Below, one piece after another: positions 51,705 through 64,000 of a stretch of 64,000 nucleotides of DNA. The stretch spans positions 133,667,544 through 133,731,543 of the forward strand of contig OW121852.1 of assembly GCA_933228895.1 (NCBI GenBank). Direction: 5' to 3'. Positions within the stretch are counted from its first letter, which is position 1; each line of letters begins with the position of its first letter. Under the pieces are notes generated by a model. The model made no database searches, was not told where the DNA came from, and worked only from the letters and a program-made list of their open reading frames with translations. This stretch comes from Platycnemis pennipes (lineage: Eukaryota > Arthropoda > Insecta > Odonata > Platycnemididae). The translations under genes and the position numbers were made by a program.

Positions 51705-54053
51705 TTTTTATCTAAAATTAACCATTTCGCCCGTCTGCAGCTCAGTTTACCAAAATGTATGCAAATCATCCTAGTGAAATAAAAAAATCCACTTCTCGGG
51801 CTTCCACTCAAACTTGGATTTTTTCATCTGAATTCATTTCTCCCGCTGTTTTTTATCTAAAATTAATTATTTCGCCCGTCTGCAGCTCTGTTCACCAAAA
51901 TTTATGAAAAACATCCTATAAAAATAAAAAAATCCACTTCTCAGGCTTCCACTCAAACTTGGATTTTTTCATCTGAATTCATTTCTCCCGCTATTTTTTA
52001 TCTAAAATTAACAATTTCGCCCATCTGCAGCTCTGTTCACCAAAATTTATGAAAAACATCCGAGTAAAATAAAAAAATCCACTTCTCAGGCTTCCACTCA
52101 AACTTGGATTTTTTCATCTGAATTCATTTCTCCCGCTGTTTTTCATCTAAAATTAACAATTTCGCCCGTCTGCAGCTCTGTTCACAAAAATTTATGAAAA
52201 ACATCCTAGTGAAATAAAAAAATCAACTCCTCAGGCTACCATTCAAACTTGGATTTTTTCATCTGAATTCATTTCTCCCGCTGTTTTTTATCTAAAATTA
52301 ACAATTTCGCCCGTCTGCAGCTCAGTTCACCAAAATTTATGCAAATCAACCTAGTGAAATAAAAAAATCCACTTCTCAGGCTTCCACTCAAACTTGGATT
52401 TTTTCATCTGAATTCATTTCTCCCGCTGTTTTTTATCTAAAATTAACAATTTCGCCCGTCTGCAGCTCTGTTCACCAAAATTTATGAAAAACATCCTATA
52501 AAAATAAAAAAATCCACTTCTCAGGGTTCCACGCAAACTTGGATTTTTTCATCTGAATTCATTTCTCCCGCTGTTTTTTATCTAAAATTAACAATTTCGC
52601 CAGTCTGCAGCTCTGTTCACCAAAATTTATGAAAAACATCCTATAAAAATAAAAAAATCCACTTCTCAGGGTTCCACGCAAACTTGGATTTTTTCATCTG
52701 AATTCATTTCTCCCGCTGTTTTTTATCTAAAATTAACCATTTCGCCCGTCTGCAGCTCTGTTCACCAAAATTTATGAAAAACATCCTATAAAAATAATAA
52801 AATCCACTTCTCAGGCTTCCACTCAAACTTGGATTTTTTCATCTGAATTCATTTCTCCCGCTGTTTTTTATCTAAAATTAACCATTTCGCCCGTCTGCAG
52901 CTCAGTTCAACAAAATTTATGCAAAACATCCTAGTGAAATAAAAAAATCCACTTCTCAGGCTTCCACTCAAACTTGGATTTTTTCATCTGAATTCATTTC
53001 TCCCGCTGTTTTTTATCCAAAATAATTATTTCGCCCGTCTGCAGCTCAGTTCACCAAAGTTTATGCAAAACATCCTAGTGAAATAAAAAAATCAACTTCT
53101 CAGGCTACCACTCAACATTGGATTTTTTCATCTGAATTCATTTCTCCCGCTGTTTTTTATCTAAAATTAAAAATTTCGCCCGTCTGCAGCTCTGTTCACC
53201 AAAATTTATGAAAAACATCCTATATAAATAAAAAAATCCACTTCTCAGGCTTCCACTCAAACTTGGATTTTTTCATCTGAATTCATTTCTCCCGCTATTT
53301 TTTATCTAAAATTAACAATTTCGCCCGTCTGCAGCTCAGTTCACCAAAGTTTATGAAAAACATCCTAGTGAAATAAAAAAATCCACTTCTCAGGCTTCCA
53401 CTCAAACTTGGATTTTTTCATCTGAATTCATTTCTCCCGCTGTTTTTTATCTAAAATTAACAATTTCGCCCGTCTGCAGCACAGTTCACCAAAATTTATG
53501 CAAATCATCCTAGTGAAATAAAAAAATCCACCTCTCAGGCTTCCACTCAAACTTGGATTTTTTCATCTGAATTCATTTCTCCCGCTGTTTTTTATCTAAA
53601 ATTAACAATTTTGCCCGTCTGCAGCTCAGTTCGCCAAAATTTATGCAAAACATCCTAGTGAAATAAAAAAATCCACTTCTCAGGCTTCCACTCAAACTTG
53701 GATTTTTTCATCTGAATTCATTTCTCCCGCTGTTTTTTATCTAAAATTAACCATTTCGCCCGTCTGCAGCTCAGTTCACCAAAATTTATGCAAAACATCC
53801 TAGTGAAATAAAAAAATCCACTTCTCAGGCTTCCACTCAAACTTGGATTTTTTCATCTGAATTTATTTCTCCCGCTATTTTTTATCTAAAATTAACCATT
53901 TCGCCCGTCTGCAGCTCAGTTCACCAAAGTTTATGCAAATCATCCTAGTGAAATAAAAAAATCCACTTCTCAGGCTTCCACTCAAACTTGGATTTTTTCA
54001 TCTGAATTCATTTCTCCCGCTGTTTTTTATCTAAAATTAACAATTTCGCCCGT
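51705..54053. repeat. Higher-order block B, copy 1
   Basis: This block matches about 54,748-57,386. The offset is 3,043 bp in the first part (CATCCGAGTAAAAT at 52,057 and 55,100). It is 3,333 bp in the second part (CTCAGTTCAACAAAA at 52,901 and 56,234; AAAGTTTATGAAAAAC at 53,346 and 56,679). The 290-bp change equals two monomers present only in copy 2 near 55,920-56,210. The same block also resembles about 6,590-8,100 at an offset of 46,642 bp. Confidence 0.8.
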
Positions 54054-54747
54054 CTGCAGCTCTGTTCACCAAAATTTATGAAAAACATCCTATAAAAATA
54101 AAAAAATCCACTTCTCAGGCTTCCACTCAAACTTGGATTTTTTCATCTGAATTCATTTCTCCCGCTATTTTTTATCTAAAATTAACAATTTCGCCCGTCT
54201 GCAGCTCTGTTCACCAAAATTTATGAAAAACATCCTAGTAAAATAAAAAAATCCACTTCTCAGGCTTCCACTCAAACTTGGATTTTTTCATCTGAATTCA
54301 TTTCTCCCGCTGTTTTTTATCTAATATTAACCATTTCGCCCGTCTGCAGCTCAGTTCACGAAAATGTATGCAAAACATCCTAGTGAAATAAAAAAATCCA
54401 CTTCTCAGGCTTCCACTCAAACTTGGATTTTTTCATCTGAATTCATTTCTCCCGCTGTTTTTTATCTAAAATTAACAATACTCCCGTCTGCAGCTCAGTT
54501 TACCAAAATTTATGCAAATCATCCTAGTGAAATAAAAAAATCCACTTCTCGGGCTTCCACTCAAACTTGGATTTTTTCATCTGAATTCATTTCTCCCGCT
54601 GTTTTTTATTTAAAATTAATTATTTCGCCCGTCTTCAGCTAGGTTCACCAAAATTTATGCAAAACATCCTAGTGAAATAAAAAAATCCACTTCTCAGGCT
54701 TCCACTCAAACTTGAATTTTTTCATCTGAATTCATTTCTCCCGCTAT

Positions 54748-57386
54748 TTTTTATCTAAAATTAACCATTTCGCCCGTCTGCAGCTCAGTTTACCAAAATG
54801 TATGCAAATCATCCTAGTGAAATAAAAAAATCCACTTCTCGGGCTTCCACTCAAACTTGGATTTTTTCATCTGAATTCATTTCTCCCGCTGTTTTTTATC
54901 TAAAATTAATTATTTCGCCCGTCTGCAGCTCTGTTCACCAAAATTTATGAAAAACATCCTATAAAAATAAAAAAATCCACTTCTCAGGCTTCCACTCAAA
55001 CTTGGATTTTTTCATCTGAATTCATTTCTCCCGCTATTTTTTATCTAAAATTAACAATTTCGCCCATCTGCAGCTCTGTTCACCAAAATTTATGAAAAAC
55101 ATCCGAGTAAAATAAAAAAATCCACTTCTCAGGCTTCCACTCAAACTTGGATTTTTTCATCTGAATTCATTTCTCCCGCTGTTTTTCATCTAAAATTAAC
55201 AATTTCGCCCGTCTGCAGCTCTGTTCACAAAAATTTATGAAAAACATCCTAGTGAAATAAAAAAATCAACTTCTCAGGCTACCATTCAAACTTGGATTTT
55301 TTCATCTGAATTCATTTCTCCCGCTGTTTTTTATTTAAAATTAACAATTTCGCCCGTCTGCAGCTCAGTTCACCAAAATTTATGCAAATCAACCTAGTGA
55401 AATAAAAAAATCCACTTCTCAGGCTTCCACTCAAACTTGGATTTTTTCATCTGAATTCATTTCTCCCGCTGTTTTTTATCTAAAATTAACAATTTCGCCC
55501 GTCTGCAGCTCTGTTCACCAAAATTTATGAAAAACATCCTATAAAAATAAAAAAATCCACTTCTCAGGGTTCCACGCAAACTTAGATTTTTTCATCTGAA
55601 TTCATTTCTCCCGCTGTTTTTTATCTAAAATTAACAATTTCGCCAGTCTGCAGCTCTGTTCACCAAAATTTATGAAAAACATCCTATAAAAATAAAAAAA
55701 TCCACTTCTCAGGGTTCCACGCAAACTTGGATTTTTTCATCTGAATTCATTTCTCCCGCTGTTTTTTATCTAAAATTAACCATTTCGCCCGTCTGCAGCT
55801 CTGTTCACCAAAATTTATGAAAAACATCCTATAAAAATAATAAAATCCACTTCTCAGGCTTCCACTCAAACTTGGATTTTTTCATCTGAATTCATTTCTC
55901 CCGCTATTTTTTATCTAAAATTAACAATTTCGCCCGTCTGCAGCTCAGTTCACGAAAATGTATGCAAAACATCCTAGTGAAATAAAAAAATCCACTTCTC
56001 AGGCTTCCACTCAAACTTGGATTTTTTCATCTGAATTCATTTCTCCCGCTGTTTTTTATCTAAAATTAACAATTTTGCCCGTCTGCAGCTCAGTTCACCA
56101 AAATTTATGCAAAACATCCTAGTGAAATAAAAAAATCCACTTCTCAGGCTTCCACTCAAACTTGGATTTTTTCATCTGAATTCATTTCTCCCGCTGTTTT
56201 TTATCTAAAATTAACCATTTCGCCCGTCTGCAGCTCAGTTCAACAAAATTTATGCAAAACATCCTAGTGAAATAAAAAAATCCACTTCTCAGGCTTCCAC
56301 TCAAACTTGGATTTTTTCATCTGAATTCATTTCTCCCGCTGTTTTTTATCCAAAATAATTATTTCGCCCGTCTGCAGCTCAGTTCACCAAAGTTTATGCA
56401 AAACATCCTAGTGAAATAAAAAAATCAACTTCTCAGGCTACCACTCAACATTGGATTTTTTCATCTGAATTCATTTCTCCCGCTGTTTTTTATCTAAAAT
56501 TAACAATTTCGCCCGTCTGCAGCTCTGTTCACCAAAATTTATGAAAAACATCCTATATAAATAAAAAAATCCACTTCTCAGGCTTCCACTCAAACTTGGA
56601 TTTTTTCATCTGAATTCATTTCTCCCGCTATTTTTTATCTAAAATTAACAATTTCGCCCGTCTGCAGCTCAGTTCACCAAAGTTTATGAAAAACATCCTA
56701 GTGAAATAAAAAAATCCACTTCTCAGGCTTCCACTCAAACTTGGATTTTTTCATCTGAATTCATTTCTCCCGCTGTTTTTTATCTAAAATTAACAATTTC
56801 GCCCGTCTGCAGCTCAGTTCACCAAAATTTATGCAAATCATCCTAGTGAAATAAAAAAATCCACCTCTCAGGCTTCCACTCAAACTTGGATTTTTTCATC
56901 TGAATTCATTTCTCCCGCTGTTTTTTATCTAAAATTAACAATTTTGCCCGTCTGCAGCTCAGTTCGCCAAAATTTATGCAAAACATCCTAGTGAAATAAA
57001 AAAATCCACTTCTCAGGCTTCCACTCAAACTTGGATTTTTTCATCTGAATTCATTTCTCCCGCTGTTTTTTATCTAAAATTAACCATTTCGCCCGTCTGC
57101 AGCTCAGTTCACCAAAATTTATGCAAAACATCCTAGTGAAATAAAAAAATCCACTTCTCAGGCTTCCACTCAAACTTGGATTTTTTCATCTGAATTTATT
57201 TCTCCCGCTATTTTTTATCTAAAATTAACCATTTCGCCCGTCTGCAGCTCAGTTCACCAAAGTTTATGCAAATCATCCTAGTGAAATAAAAAAATCCACT
57301 TCTCAGGCTTCCACTCAAACTTGGATTTTTTCATCTGAATTCATTTCTCCCGCTGTTTTTTATCTAAAATTAACAATTTCGCCCGT
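54748..57386. repeat. Higher-order block B, copy 2
   Basis: This second copy of block B has two additional monomers relative to copy 1. It ends where GTCTACAGCTC replaces GTCTGCAGCTC, which is also close to the start of the block shared with 47,846. Confidence 0.8.
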
Positions 57387-60300
57387 CTACAGCTCTGTTC
57401 ACCAAAATTTATGAAAAACATCCTATAAAAATAAAAAAATCCACTTCTCAGGCTTCCACTCAAACTTGGATTTTTTCATCTGAATTCATTTCTCCCGCTA
57501 TTTTTTATCTAAAATTAACAATTTCGCCCTGTTCAGCTCTGTTCACCAAAATTTATGAAAAACATCCTAGTAAAATAAAAAAATCCACTTCTCAGGCTTC
57601 CACTCAAACTTGGATTTTTTCATCTGAATTCATTTCTCCCGCTGTTTTTTATCTAATATTAACCATTTCGCCCGTCTGCAGCTCAGTTCACGAAAATGTA
57701 TGCAAAACATCCTAGTGAAATAAAAAAATCCACTTCTCAGGCTTCCACTCAAACTTGGATTTTTTCATCTGAATTCATTTCTCCCGCTGTTTTTTATTTA
57801 AAATTAATTATTTCGCCCGTCTTCAGCTAGGTTCACCAAAATTTATGCAAAACATCCTAGTGAAATAAAAAAATCCACTTCTCAGGCTTCCACTCAAACT
57901 TGGATTTTTTCATCTGAATTCATTTCTCCCGCTATTTTTTATCTAAAATTAACAATTTCGCCCGTCTGCAGCTCTGTTCACCAAAATTTATGAAAAACAT
58001 CCTAGTAAAATAAAAAAATCCACTTCTCAGGGTTCCACGCAAACTTGGATTTTTTCATCTGAATTCATTTCTCCCGCTGTTTTTTATCTAAAATTAACAA
58101 TTTCGCCAGTCTGCAGCTCTGTTCACCAAAATTTATGAAAAACATCCTATAAAAATAAAAAAATCCACTTCTCAGGGTTCCACGCAAACTTGGATTTTTT
58201 CATCTGAATTCATTTCTCCCGCTGTTTTTTATCTAATATTAACCATTTCGCCCGTCTGCAGCTTAGTTCACCAAAGTTTATGCAAAACATCCTAGTGAAA
58301 TAAAAAAATCAACTTCTCAGGCTACCATTCAAACTTGATTTTTTCATCTGAATTCATTTCTCCCGCTGTTTTTTATCTAAAATTAACAATTTCGCCCGTC
58401 TGCAGCTCAGTTTACCAAAATTTATGCAAATCATCCTAGTGAAATAAAAAAATCCACTTCTCGGGCTTCCACTCAAACTTGGATTTTTTCATCTGAATTC
58501 ATTTCTCCCGCTGTTTTTTATTTAAAATTAATTATTTCGCCCGTCTTCAGCTAGGTTCACCAAAATTTATGCAAAACATCCTAGTGAAATAAAAAAATCC
58601 ACTTCTCAGGCTTCCACTCAAACTTGGATTTTTTCATCTGAATTCATTTCTCCCGCTATTTTTTATCTAAAATTAACAATTTCGCCCGTCTGCAGCTCTG
58701 TTCACCAAAATTTATGAAAAACATCCTAGTAAAATAAAAAAATCCACTTCTCAGGGTTCCACTCAAACTTGGATTTTTTCATCTGAATTCATTTCTCCCG
58801 CTGTTTTTTATCTAAAATTAACAATTTCGCCAGTCTGCAGCTCTGTTCACCAAAATTTATGAAAAACATCCTAGTAAAATAAAAAAATCCACTTCTCAGG
58901 CTTCCACTCAAACTTGGATTTTTTCATCTGAATTCATTTCTCCCGCTGTTTTTTTAACTAAAATTAATTATTTCGCCCGTCTGCAGCTCAGTTCACCAAA
59001 ATAATGCAAAACATCCTAGTAAAATAAAAAAATCCACTTCTCAGGCTTCCGCTCAAACTTGGATTTTTTCATCTGAATTCATTTCTCCCGCTGTTTTTTA
59101 TCTAAAATTAACCATTTCACCCGTCTGCAGCTCAGTTCACCAAAATTTATGCAAAACATCCTAGTAAAATAAAAAAATCCACTTCTCAGGCTTCCACTCA
59201 AACTTGGATTTTTTCATCTGAATTCATTTCTCCCGCTGTTTTTATCTAAAATTAACCATTTCCCTCGTCTGCAGCTCAGTTCACGAAAATGTATGCAAAA
59301 CATCCTAGTGAAATAAAAAAATCCACTTCTCAGGCTTCCACTCAAACTTGGATTTTTTTTATCTGAATTCATTTCTCCCGCTGTTTTTTATCTTAAATTA
59401 ACCATTTCGCCCATCTGCAGCTCAGTTCACCAAAATTTATGCAAAACATCCTAGTGAAATAAAAAAATCCACTTCCCAGGCTTCCACTCAAACTTGGATT
59501 TTTTCATCTGAATTCATTTCTCCCGCTGTTTTTTATATAAAATTAACAATACTCCCGTCTGCAGCTCAGTTTACCAAAATTTATGCAAAACATCCTAGTG
59601 AAATAAAAAAATCCACTTCTCAGGCTTCCACTCAAACTTTGATTTTTTTATCTGAATTCATTTCTCCCGCTGTTTTTTATCTAAAATTAACCATTTCGCC
59701 CGTCTGCAGCTCAGTTCACCAAAATTTATGCAAAACATCCTAGTGAAATAAAAAAATCCACTTCTCAGGCTTCCACTCAAACTTGGATTTTTTCATCTGA
59801 ATTCATTTCTCCCGCTGTTTTTTATCTAAAATTAACCATTTCGCCCGTCTGCAGCTCAGTTCACCAAAATTTATGCAAATCATCCTAGTGAAATAAAAAA
59901 ATCCACTTCTCGGGCTTCCACTCAAACTTGGATTTTTTCATCTGAATTCATTTCTCCCGCTGTTTTTTATCTAAAATTAATTATTTCGCCCGTCTGCAGC
60001 TCTGTTCACCAAAATTTATGAAAAACATCCTATAAAAATAAAAAAATCCACTTCTCAGGCTTCCACTCAAACTTGGATTTTTTCATCTGAATTCATTTCT
60101 CCCGCTATTTTTTATCTAAAATTAACAATTTCGCCCGTCTGCAGCTCTGTTCACCAAAATTAATGAAAAACATCCTAGTAAAATAAAAAAATCCACTTCT
60201 CAGGCTTCCACTCAAACTTGGATTTTTTCATCTGAATTCATTTCTCCCGCTATTTTTTATCTAAAATTAACAATTTCGCCCGTCTGCAGCTCTGTTCACC

Positions 60301-60504
60301 AAAATTTATGCAAAACATCCTAGTAAAATAAAAAAATCCACTTCTCAGGCTTCCACTCAAACTTGGATTTTTTCATCTGAATTCATTTCTCCCGCTGTTT
60401 TTATCTAAAATTAACCATTTCCCTCGTCTGCAGCTCAGTTCACCAAAATTTATGCAAAACATCCTAGTGAAATAAAAAAATCCACTTCTCAGGCTTCCAC
60501 TCAA
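57263..60504. repeat. Higher-order block C, shared with 47,846-51,087 (offset 9,417 bp)
   Basis: This 3.2-kb block matches 47,846-51,087 at a constant 9,417 bp (65 monomers). GTCTACAGCTC lies at 57,385 and 47,968, and TTTCCCTCG lies at 60,418 and 51,001. It ends where CACTCAATC (51,081) and CACTCAAAC diverge. Private differences include CAAATCATCC near 58,428 against CAAATCAACC, and CAAACTTTGA near 59,633. Confidence 0.84.
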
Positions 60505-63500
60505 ACTTGGATTTTTTCATCTGAATTCATTTCTCCCGCTGTTTTTTATCTAAAATTAACAATACTCCCGTCTGCAGCTCAGTTTACCAAAATTTATGCA
60601 AAACATCCTAGTGAAATAAAAAAATCCACTTCTCAGGCTTCCACTCAAACTTGGATTTTTTTATCTGAATTCATTTCTCCCGCTGTTTTTTATCTAAAAT
60701 TAACCATTTCGCCCGTCTGCAGCTCAGTTCACCAAAATTTATGCAAAACATCCTAGTGAAATAAAAAAATCCACTTCTCAGGCTTCCACTCAAACTTGGA
60801 TTTTTTCATCTGAATTCATTTCTCCCGCTATTTTTTATCTAAAATTAACCATTTCCCCCGTCTGCAGCTCAGTTCACGAAAATGTATGCAAAACATCCTA
60901 GTGAAATAAAAAAATCCACTTCTCGGGCTTCCACTCAAACTTGGATTTTTTCATCTGAATTCATTTCTCCCGCTGTTTTTTATCTAAAATTAATTATTTC
61001 GCCCGTCTGCAGCTCTGTTCACCAAAATTTATGAAAAACATCCTATAAAAATAAAAAAATCCACTTCTCAGGCTTCCACTCAAACTTGGATTTTTTCATC
61101 TGAATTCATTTCTCCCGCTATTTTTTATCTAAAATTAACAATTTCGCCCGTCTGCAGCTCTGTTCACCAAAATTAATGAAAAACATCCTAGTAAAATAAA
61201 AAAATCCACTTCTCAGGCTTCCACTCAAACTTGGATTATTTCATCTGAATTCATTTCTCCCGCTATTTTTTATCTAAATTTAACAATTTCGCCCGTCTGC
61301 AGCTCTGTTCACCAAAATTTATGCAAAACATCCTAGTAAAATAAAAAAATCCACTTCTCAGGCTTCCACTCAAACTTGGATTTTTTCATCTGAATTCATT
61401 TCTCCCGCTGTTTTTATCTAAAATTAACCATTTCCCTCGTCTGCAGCTCAGTTCACGAAAATGTATGCAAAACATCCTAGTGAAATAAAAAAATCCACTT
61501 CTCAGGCTTCCACTCAAACTTGGATTTTTTTTATCTGAATTCATTTCTCCCGCTGTTTTTTATCTAAAATTAACCATTTCGACCGTCTGCTGCTCAGTTC
61601 ACCAAAGTTCATGCAAAACATCGTAGTGAAATAAAAAAATCCACTTCTCAGGCTACCACTCAAACTTGGATTTTTTCATCTGAATTCATTTCTCGCGCTG
61701 TTTTTTATCTAAAATTAACCATTTCGCCCGTCTGCAGCTCAATTCACCAAATTTTATGCAAAACAACCTAGTGAAATAAAAAAATCCACTTCTCAGGCTT
61801 CCACTCAATCTTGGATTTTTTCATCTGAATTCATTTCTCCCGCTGTTTTTCATCTAAAATTAACCATTTCGCCCGTCTGCAGCTCAGTTCACCAAAATTT
61901 ATGCAAAACATCCTAGTGAAATAAAAAAATCCACTTCTCAGGCTTCCACTCAATCTTGGATTTTTTCATCTGAATTCATTTCTCCCGCTGTTTTTCATCT
62001 AAAATTAACCATTTCGCCCGTCTGCAGCTCAGTTCACCAAAATTTATGCAAAACATCCTAGTGAAATAAAAAAATCCACTTCCCAGGCTTCCACTCAAAC
62101 TTGGATTTTTTCATCTGAATTCATTTCTCCCGCTGTTTTTTATCTAAAATTAACAATACTCCCGTCTGCAGCTCAGTTCACCAAAATTTATGCAAAACAT
62201 CCTAGTGAAATAAAAAAATCCACTTCTCAGGCTTCCACTCAATCTTGGATTTTTTCATCTGAATTCATTTCTCCCGCTGTTTTTTATCTAAAATTAACAA
62301 TTTCGCACGTCTGCAGCTCAGTTCACGAAAATGTATGGAAAACATCCTAGTGAAATAAAAAAATCCACTTCTCAGGCTTCCACTCAAACTTGGATTTTTT
62401 CATCTGAATTCATTTCTCCCGCTGTTTTTTATCTTAAATTAACCATTTCGCCCGTCTGCAGCTCAGTTCACCAAAATTTATGCAAAACATCCTAGTGAAA
62501 TAAAAAAATCCACTTCCCAGGCTTCCACTCAAACTTGGATTTTTTCATCTGAATTCATTTCTCCCGCTGTTTTTTATCTAAAATTAACAATACTCCCGTC
62601 TGCAGCTCAGTTCACCAAAATTTATGCAAAACATCCTAGTGAAATAAAAAAATCCACTTCTCAGGCTTCCACTCAAACTTGGATTTTTTCATCTGAATTC
62701 ATTTCTCCCGCTGTTTTTTATCTTAAATTAACCATTTCGCCCGTCTGCAGCTCAGTTCACCAAAATTTATGCAAAACATCCTAGTGAAATAAAAAAATCC
62801 ACTTCCCAGGCTTCCACTCAAACTTGGATTTTTTCATCTGAATTCATTTCTCCCGCTGTTTTTTATCTAAAATTAACAATACTCCCGTCTGCAGCTCAGT
62901 TCACCAAAATTTATGCAAAACATCCTAGTGAAATAAAAAAATCCACTTCTCAGGCTTCCACTCAAACTTGGATTTTTTCATCTGAATTCATTTCTCCCGC
63001 TGTTTTTTATCTAAAATTAACCATTTCGCCCGTCTGCAGCTCAGTTCACCAAAATTTATGCAAAACATCCTAGTGAAATAAAAAAATCCACTTCTCAGGC
63101 TTCCACTCAAACTTGGATTTTTTCATCTGAATTCATTTCTCCCGCTGTTTTTTATCTAAAATTAACCATTTCGCCCGTCTGCAGCTCAGTTTACCAAAAT
63201 GTATGCAAATCATCCTAGTGAAATAAAAAAATCCACTTCTCGGGCTTCCACTCAAACTTGGATTTTTTCATCTGAATTCATTTCTCCCGCTGTTTTTTAT
63301 CTAAAATTAATTATTTCGCCCGTCTGCAGCTCTGTTCACCAAAATTTATGAAAAACATCCTATAAAAATAAAAAAATCCACTTCTCAGGCTTCCACTCAA
63401 ACTTGGATTTTTTCATCTGAATTCATTTCTCCCGCTATTTTTTATCTAAAATTTACAATTTCGCCCATCTGCAGCTCTGTTCACCAAAATTTATGAAAAA

Positions 63501-64000
63501 CATCCGAGTAAAATAAAAAAATCCACTTCTCAGGCTTCCACTCAAACTTGGATTTTTTCATCTGAATTCATTTCTCCCGCTGTTTTTCATCTAAAATTAA
63601 CAATTTCGCCCGTCTGCAGCTCTGTTCACAAAAATGTATGAAAAACATCCTAGTGAAATAAAAAAATCAACTCCTCAGGCTACCATTCAAACTTGGATTT
63701 TTTCATCTGAATTCATTTCTCCCGCTGTTTTTTATCTAAAATTAACAATTTCGCCCGTCTGCAGCTCAGTTCACCAAAATTTATGCAAATCAACCTAGTG
63801 AAATAAAAAAATCCACTTCTCAGGCTTCCACTCAAACTTGGATTTTTTCATCTGAATTCATTTCTCCCGCTGTTTTTTATCTAAAATTAACAATTTCGCC
63901 CGTCTGCAGCTCTGTTCACCAAAATTTATGAAAAACATCCTATAAAAATAAAAAAATCCACTTCTCAGGGTTCCACGCAAACTTGGATTTTTTCATCTGA

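Larger units (their letters stand above)
37511..64000. repeat. 145-bp satellite array, right segment
   Basis: Satellite of the same monomer continues from the right target-site duplication of copy 2 to the window edge, about 183 monomers, with no interruption by a gene or another mobile element. Up to about 42,835 it is the near-identical counterpart of 23,558-28,883. Beyond that it is made of higher-order blocks shared with each other (2,752-, 3,333- and 9,417-bp offsets) and with the left segment. For example, 53,343 onward matches 6,701 onward at an offset of 46,642 bp, and 61,560-64,000 resembles 3,330-5,770. The array runs out of the window at both ends, so its full size is unknown. Confidence 0.98.

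Noticed and set aside
1..64000. CRISPR array
   Set aside because: The repeat is a contiguous ~145-bp tandem with no unique spacers and no cas genes, in a eukaryotic context with an LTR retrotransposon.
1..64000. CENP-B box in the monomer (TTCGCCCGTCTGCAG region)
   Set aside because: The TTCG start fits, but the central A and most of the CGGG part do not. The match to the consensus core is too weak to claim.
1..64000. Telomeric repeats or rDNA spacer
   Set aside because: I saw no short telomere-type repeat and no rRNA-like sequence. The unit is a complex ~145-bp monomer.

Overview
The window is a eukaryotic satellite-DNA array interrupted by one family of LTR retrotransposon. About 55 kb of the 64 kb is a head-to-tail tandem repeat with a monomer of about 145 bp (mostly 143-145 bp, about 36% GC, roughly 380 monomers). 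Nearly every monomer carries one PstI site (CTGCAG) and one EcoRI site (GAATTC). I find no host gene, rRNA, tRNA or CRISPR array. The organism is a eukaryote. An animal, perhaps an insect, is my guess from the AT-rich satellite and the compact one-ORF copia-type element, but nothing here fixes the species.

Layout: satellite 1-19,069; Ty1/copia element copy 1 at 19,075-23,552 (coding on the minus strand); satellite 23,558-33,022; copy 2 at 33,028-37,505 (minus strand); satellite 37,511-64,000. Each element is 4,478 bp, with two identical 177-bp LTRs, a candidate primer binding site, a polypurine tract and a single 1,341-codon Gag-Pol ORF with all expected catalytic residues. Both are bounded by the same 5-bp target-site duplication, AAAAT. 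Their flanking satellite matches for kilobases at a constant offset of 13,953 bp. The two copies therefore come from one insertion followed by tandem duplication of a ~14-kb block, not from two insertions.

The satellite is a patchwork of higher-order repeats of different sizes: an 11-monomer unit of about 1,594 bp around the insertion, and shared blocks at offsets of 2,604, 2,752, ~3,043/3,333, 5,123, 9,417 and 13,953 bp. A rare 54-bp truncated monomer occurs three times and tracks related blocks. At 25,147 and 39,100 the array keeps paralogous empty sites that match both flanks of the insertion. This gives an order of events: 11-mer amplification, retrotransposon insertion, duplication of the ~14-kb block, then scattered substitutions.

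No new multi-gene system is visible. The most interesting material is the dated nesting of element and satellite, the conserved dyad in every monomer with a nucleosome-sized repeat length (a possible centromeric or pericentromeric satellite), and the compact, apparently intact copia element.
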